64,000 bases of DNA from Tubiluchus corallicola (Eukaryota > Priapulida > Priapulimorpha > Priapulimorphida > Tubiluchidae), in NCBI GenBank assembly GCA_030141605.1, contig JAQGDQ010000063.1, positions 124,001 to 188,000 on the forward strand. Direction: 5' to 3'. This document shows positions 60,105 through 64,000 of the stretch, piece by piece. Position 1 is the stretch's first letter; every line of letters starts with the position of its first letter. Under the pieces are notes generated by a model. That model was not told the origin of the DNA and did not search any database. It saw only the letters and a program-made list of their open reading frames with translations. A program made the position numbers and the translations under genes.

Positions 60105-60515
60105 TTTAATTTGTGTGATGTGATGTTGACTATTTCAAAACATAAGTTCGGAGAGATGACATACAGAAAAAAACCTCAGAAACACAAAGGAAAACTCAGA
60201 AAGCGCTGTGTGGTTCAGCTCATGATCACTGGATTGATGGTAGTTATAATATCTCATATAATAGAGGAAAAGGATTTAGGGGTCCTAGTCAATAATCAGT
60301 TGGAATTTTCAGCACATATTGTACAGCAAGTTTGCAAAGGCAAACTCTATATTGGGACATATTTGTCAATCCTATACTTACTTGGATGCAGATTGTATGA
60401 AACACCTGTTTAATGCTTTGGTAAGACCACACTTAGAATATGCAGCATGCATTTGGAGACCTTGTGGTCCCTGGGAGATCAGTGGAAGATTGAAAACATT
60501 CTCTTGGACTTGATG
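60105..60515 (+). mobile_element. CR1-like LINE reverse-transcriptase fragment (frameshifted)
   Basis: CDVMLTISKHKFGEMTYRKK, then EEKDLGVLVNNQLEFSAHI, then in a second frame KANSILGHICQSYTYLDADC followed by MKHLFNALVRPHLEYAACIW. These match in order the C-terminal RT part of CR1-type LINEs (EKDLGV.VD..L.FS.HI...V.KAN..LG.I.R.F......L...LVRP.LEYA..VW.P). There is at least one frameshift. It lies within 30 bases upstream of the MARVEL start codon, possibly in a leader intron. Confidence 0.8.
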
Positions 60516-61365
60516 ACCACTGGGCTTTTGTTTACTACAACATCCATAACTAGGTTTGCTGTGTCAATGCTTCTGCCAATATGATATTTTCTTTACAATT
60601 GCAATATGTGAGTTAACCAGTCTAAATTTCCAAGAACGAACACTTTGTTACGGACTAATATGCTGATGAGATAGTAAAATGGTAAATAGTTTGTGAGGTT
60701 TCCAGCTTCAAAGATGCAGGAGTTTAATGATAATATCACTGAATGAGAAAAGGAAGAATGACAAAATGAGTGACAAAATCGCTTAATTAATAAGCAGATA
60801 TTCATTTGTCACTTTGTTTTTATAAAAAAGTTTAATCAGTCTTTTGTTGGAAAATACTGTCATGGAATAGTTGCTGCAGCATGTATATTATGTACATAGA
60901 ATCAATGCCTTGAAGCATTCGCTGCAGCATGTATATTATGTATATAGACTCAATGGGCACCTTGAAACAATGCAGAAGCTTTATCTTTGCTGAGCGTGAT
61001 ATTAGCGTGATCCACATATAACCGGAGCTTCTCTAGAACATACCATCATTGATTTGGTAATGTTATAATAATATTTTAATATTTTGAATGATGACACTAC
61101 ATTACGGTCAACTGAAATCTTTTCTGCACCTTCTCGTCAGCTTCTGTGTATTTACTAATGTAGTACACCTGATCATGTTTTTGTTCTGAATGTTCGATTT
61201 AATGTACAGAAATATAACTTCAGTCATTGTGTGATTAGTCCACAGCACAGTCTCCCAAGTTATGTGATAGCTTCAGAGAATATAAGTAAAATTAAAAGTA
61301 TAATGAGACGGGTGCACTCAGGTTATAGCATCAATATAACCCAGTTAACGGTATAGATTTAATGA
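60516..61365. other. Intergenic with a two-copy tandem repeat
   Basis: Otherwise featureless. At 60868-60955 the words GCTGCAGCATGTATATTATG followed by TA(C/T)ATAGA(A/C)TCAATG occur twice, about 51 bases apart. Confidence 0.6.
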
Positions 61366-61367
61366 TA

Positions 61368-62305
61368 CTGTAGGCGCTGCTTAACAGACTTAATCGCTTA
61401 AATAATTCAAAAACACCTGGTATGGGCCGCTTCTATTCAAAGGTACATAAAACTGTCTGTAATTGACTCAATATTTTTGCTTCACATTCTTCAATAAGAC
61501 ACATTCGTGTGACTAATAAGCTTTTATGACTTTTGTATCACCTTAGTTTGCTTATGTTCTATAATACATAGAAACAATCATGTTAAGTACCGTATTGTTT
61601 GTAAGCATGTACGTTTATCATACGCTAATGATGCTAGCCTAATGATTTGCCTTGACCCGCCCGTCCACTGCAATGAACCTCGTTACCCAAAAATTCCTGA
61701 AAGCTAACCTTTGCTAATCATTTGCTTAGCAGTTTGTTTTTGAAGCTCTGGCTGCCTTGCCAGAAAGTTTAATCAATTAGATGTTGCTGTTATGCCAGAG
61801 ACGCAGGTACAGTACAGTAAGTACGTCACAATTATAGCAAGTGGGAGCTTAAGCGAAACTACAGATGAAGCTACTTGCGGGGAAACATGGACATCACTAA
61901 CAGCTTAAGCACGCCAAGCACTAAGTATTTTACGAGACTTTGTACATCATACAACAACAGATTTTCAATGTTTTTATCATTATGAGAAGTTTGTGAGCCA
62001 ACTTAGCGATAAAAAGAAGCAGCCGACTTTGAAGGAACTTTCGTAATTTTTGCAAATAAACAGACTTGTGTGATTTAGAAAAGTATACTTTTTAATTTAT
62101 CGCTAATTCATTTATATAAATTAATATTTTATTTTTAATTGCACAAAGGAATTTAGGCATTACTTCGTTTCTAAAATTCATTAAAAAGCTTTGTAGTGCA
62201 TACTAAGCTGGTGACTTATACTTCTATATTAGTAATACTACACTCATCGGTTAATTGGGTAAAACACTTCGGCCCCAAAGTGAGTCTATTAAGCGGCGCC
62301 TACTG
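61368..62305 (+). mobile_element. pogo/Tigger-like DNA transposon, internally deleted
   Basis: The left end CTGTAGGCGCTGCTTAACAG and the inverted right end CAGTAGGCGCCGCTTAATAG, each followed by ACT, are flanked by TA on both sides (61366-61367, 62306-62307). Inside, 61905-62046 reads ARQALSILRDFVHHTTTDFQ then YHYEKFVSQLSDKKKQPTLK and ELS before a stop, the usual C-terminal end of pogo/Tigger transposases. A stop lies just before this segment and the DDE catalytic region is missing, so the 938-bp copy is dead. Confidence 0.7.
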
Positions 62306-63449
62306 TATAAGCCTAAATTCAATCCATGAGCTTCGGCAAAGAAACATGAAATTACTGTGTGGCAGAAGACATCCCGCAAGTGCGAATATCTCACATAGCG
62401 TTAAGCCTTTGCTGCTTTACCTTTCATATAAATTCAAGAAGAATAGCCTCCTACGGTGCCACTCACAATTTCATACTAGGCAATGGTAATTATCTTAATT
62501 CTCCACGATTATTGTATAACAGGTAATAAAATAAAGCAATCTGCAATTTCTTTGAATCCAGTTACCAGTGTATGCAATGCTAAAAAGGGATATGAATACT
62601 TGGTGTTTACTCACGACTAACGTAGTTCACTTAAGTGTAAGTTTATTTATTTGCACTTTGTAATAACACAAATTTATTTACAACAAAAGACCAGTTGATA
62701 TTAATGCAACATTTTGAAAATTGTGATTTCGAAACACTAGGACATAAAAACCATATTAGTACAACCCACTCATCAAAATTAGACTATGAAGTGCTTTTTT
62801 TGAATAGTATCAGAGATGAAGCACTCACTGCTTCCAAGGGTAACGAATTCCAAATAGAAATGGTCCTGATAAAGAAGAAATTATGCCTCACATTTGAATT
62901 ACATCACGGTAAAGAAGAATTTGTGGGGATGGCCTCTTGTACAGTTAAAGTTTCCAGTAGAACTTGCAAAATCACAAAAAATACCGGTTAAGTTAAGATC
63001 GGTGCATACTATTTTGAAAACTTGTGAGCTAAATTACGCTTCCACACTAAATATTAACAACATGACAGATGTACTCTGTTGATTCACATTTGGTAATACA
63101 TGCAAGGTGTAACATATAATATTTTAAATTTACTAGAAGGGTGCAGTAGCATAGAACAACATCATAATATTGGAGAGTCCATAGAGGATCTGTCATATGC
63201 CCTCCATATTCAGCCATCATAATACTTCCATTACTACATCTGTTTCAGACATTGCATGGGCTGGCAAAATTCTAATAATATAAGAAAGCTGTCCTAAGGT
63301 TGGTTAAACACTACAGTTAATTTGATAAAAACTGTCAGCACCACTTCTAGTTAAGTGTTAATAGAAGCTTAGTCCATCTTGCACAACCTGCAATGGTAAT
63401 TGGATAATTGAAGTATGATTGGAGACTCAAAGAGGTCAGTGTCCAAACA
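62306..63449. other. Intergenic, one unassigned open frame
   Basis: A 98-codon plus-strand frame at 62695-62991 (LMQHFENCDFETLGHKNHIS at its start) has fairly protein-like composition but no family that I recognise and no clear splice context. The rest is AT-rich and featureless. Confidence 0.35.
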
Positions 63450-63720
63450 TACTTCAGTTCAAGATTCTCAAAAGTAAACACATCTTGCAGATGTCTGACA
63501 AGTTTATCCTTTGAATGCCAATCAATGCATCATATGTGCTTGGACCATTGTTGCTCCACTTGGTCCTTTAGGCTATACCAGCTAAAACTGAGGTTGTGGT
63601 CCAGCAAATTTCCAGGCCATTCAGCGCGATCTGCTCTGATAATTGTAATAGTCCTGACTCTTGAAGCTCGCAGCCCATGTGAGATGCATTACACTGCTGC
63701 AATAAATTGTGGACGTGACA
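63450..63720 (-). mobile_element. Tc1-like transposase relic (frameshifted)
   Basis: On the minus strand HNLLQQCNASHM (about 63710-63675) and, about 28 codons later in another frame, EWPGNLLDHNLSFSWYSLKD followed by QVEQQ resemble the Tc1 pair LQQDNA..H and WPxNSPDLNPIENLW..LK..V. The spacing is right for the second and third catalytic acids, but both acidic sites are altered and stops are present. It is a decayed copy. Confidence 0.45.
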
Positions 63721-63789
63721 CATCATCTACTGATTCAGCAATACTGAGATGCCACATGTTCTGTATTGTTACTAGTCTTGTTGTTTAAT

Positions 63790-64000
63790 GTTAACCAACG
63801 GTTGTTATTATGAATTGCACATTGTTTACTGATGTAATAAGTTCTTCTATGTTGATCCTCATTTTTGTACAGTCAACGGTTACCACTCTATGTATTTCAT
63901 TTGCGTAATTCTTTTGATGTAAGAAAAAATATCAGTTCCGTGAGTGATATTGGATTTTCAGCTAGTAACAAAGTATTCATAAATAAAAGTTGTACTACAC
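63790..64000. other. Right edge, nothing recognised
   Basis: AT-rich sequence without a frame, RNA gene or repeat that I can name. Confidence 0.5.

Noticed and set aside
63408-63788. 126-codon plus-strand frame at the right end
   Set aside because: The opposite strand reads as a decayed Tc1-like transposase; the plus frame is its shadow.
1-64000. CRISPR arrays, bacterial operons, rRNA genes, viral genes
   Set aside because: None seen; gene structure is eukaryotic throughout and all tandem arrays lack the spacer pattern of CRISPR.

Overview
The window is about 64 kb of AT-rich animal DNA: spliced genes with long introns, many transposon remnants and minisatellites. A Venus kinase receptor gene, a family known from invertebrates and absent from vertebrates, together with CR1-like, Penelope-like, pogo, hAT and mariner-type remnants, points to an invertebrate metazoan. 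I cannot name the species. There is one 433-base assembly gap (29143-29575).

Three protein-coding genes can be supported exon by exon. (1) A DEK chromatin-protein gene runs on the minus strand from a start codon at 11505 to at least 730. Nine exons are in consistent phase, and the exon(s) for the C-terminal DEK_C domain lie beyond the left edge. Its upstream region has a double CCAAT box and a YY1-like site, the two factors reported for the human DEK promoter. (2) A receptor tyrosine kinase gene runs on the plus strand from 27852 to 54149. I could join 22 coding exons with matching phases into one uninterrupted frame of 1319 codons. The product has a signal peptide, a glycine-betaine-transporter-like (OpuAC-type) periplasmic-binding module, a GABA-B-type Venus flytrap module, one membrane helix and an insulin-receptor/ROS-like tyrosine kinase. 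It is a Venus kinase receptor with an additional N-terminal binding-protein module and is the most interesting object here. (3) A small four-helix MARVEL-type membrane protein gene on the minus strand (60081 to 57606, four exons, 159 residues) is tail-to-tail with the receptor gene.

The 16 kb between the divergent DEK and receptor genes (11.6-27.8 kb) holds no gene I can support. It contains a TIR-bearing mariner-type MITE, a 1.4 kb foldback element, a CR1-like LINE tail, a SINE remnant, a 21-bp minisatellite, an inverted repeat array and a 48-bp satellite split by a hAT-like MITE with a target-site duplication. The DEK introns carry a Penelope-like GIY-YIG fragment, a 32-bp minisatellite and a 726-bp TIR element with a perfect 5-bp duplication. 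The right end (60.1-64 kb) is dominated by transposon remnants: CR1-like RT, a pogo/Tigger-like element and a Tc1-like transposase relic.

Most open frames in the window arise from AT-rich introns or from repeats whose unit is a multiple of three. All exon limits were read by eye from GT/GC-AG signals and phase; transcript data would be needed to confirm them.
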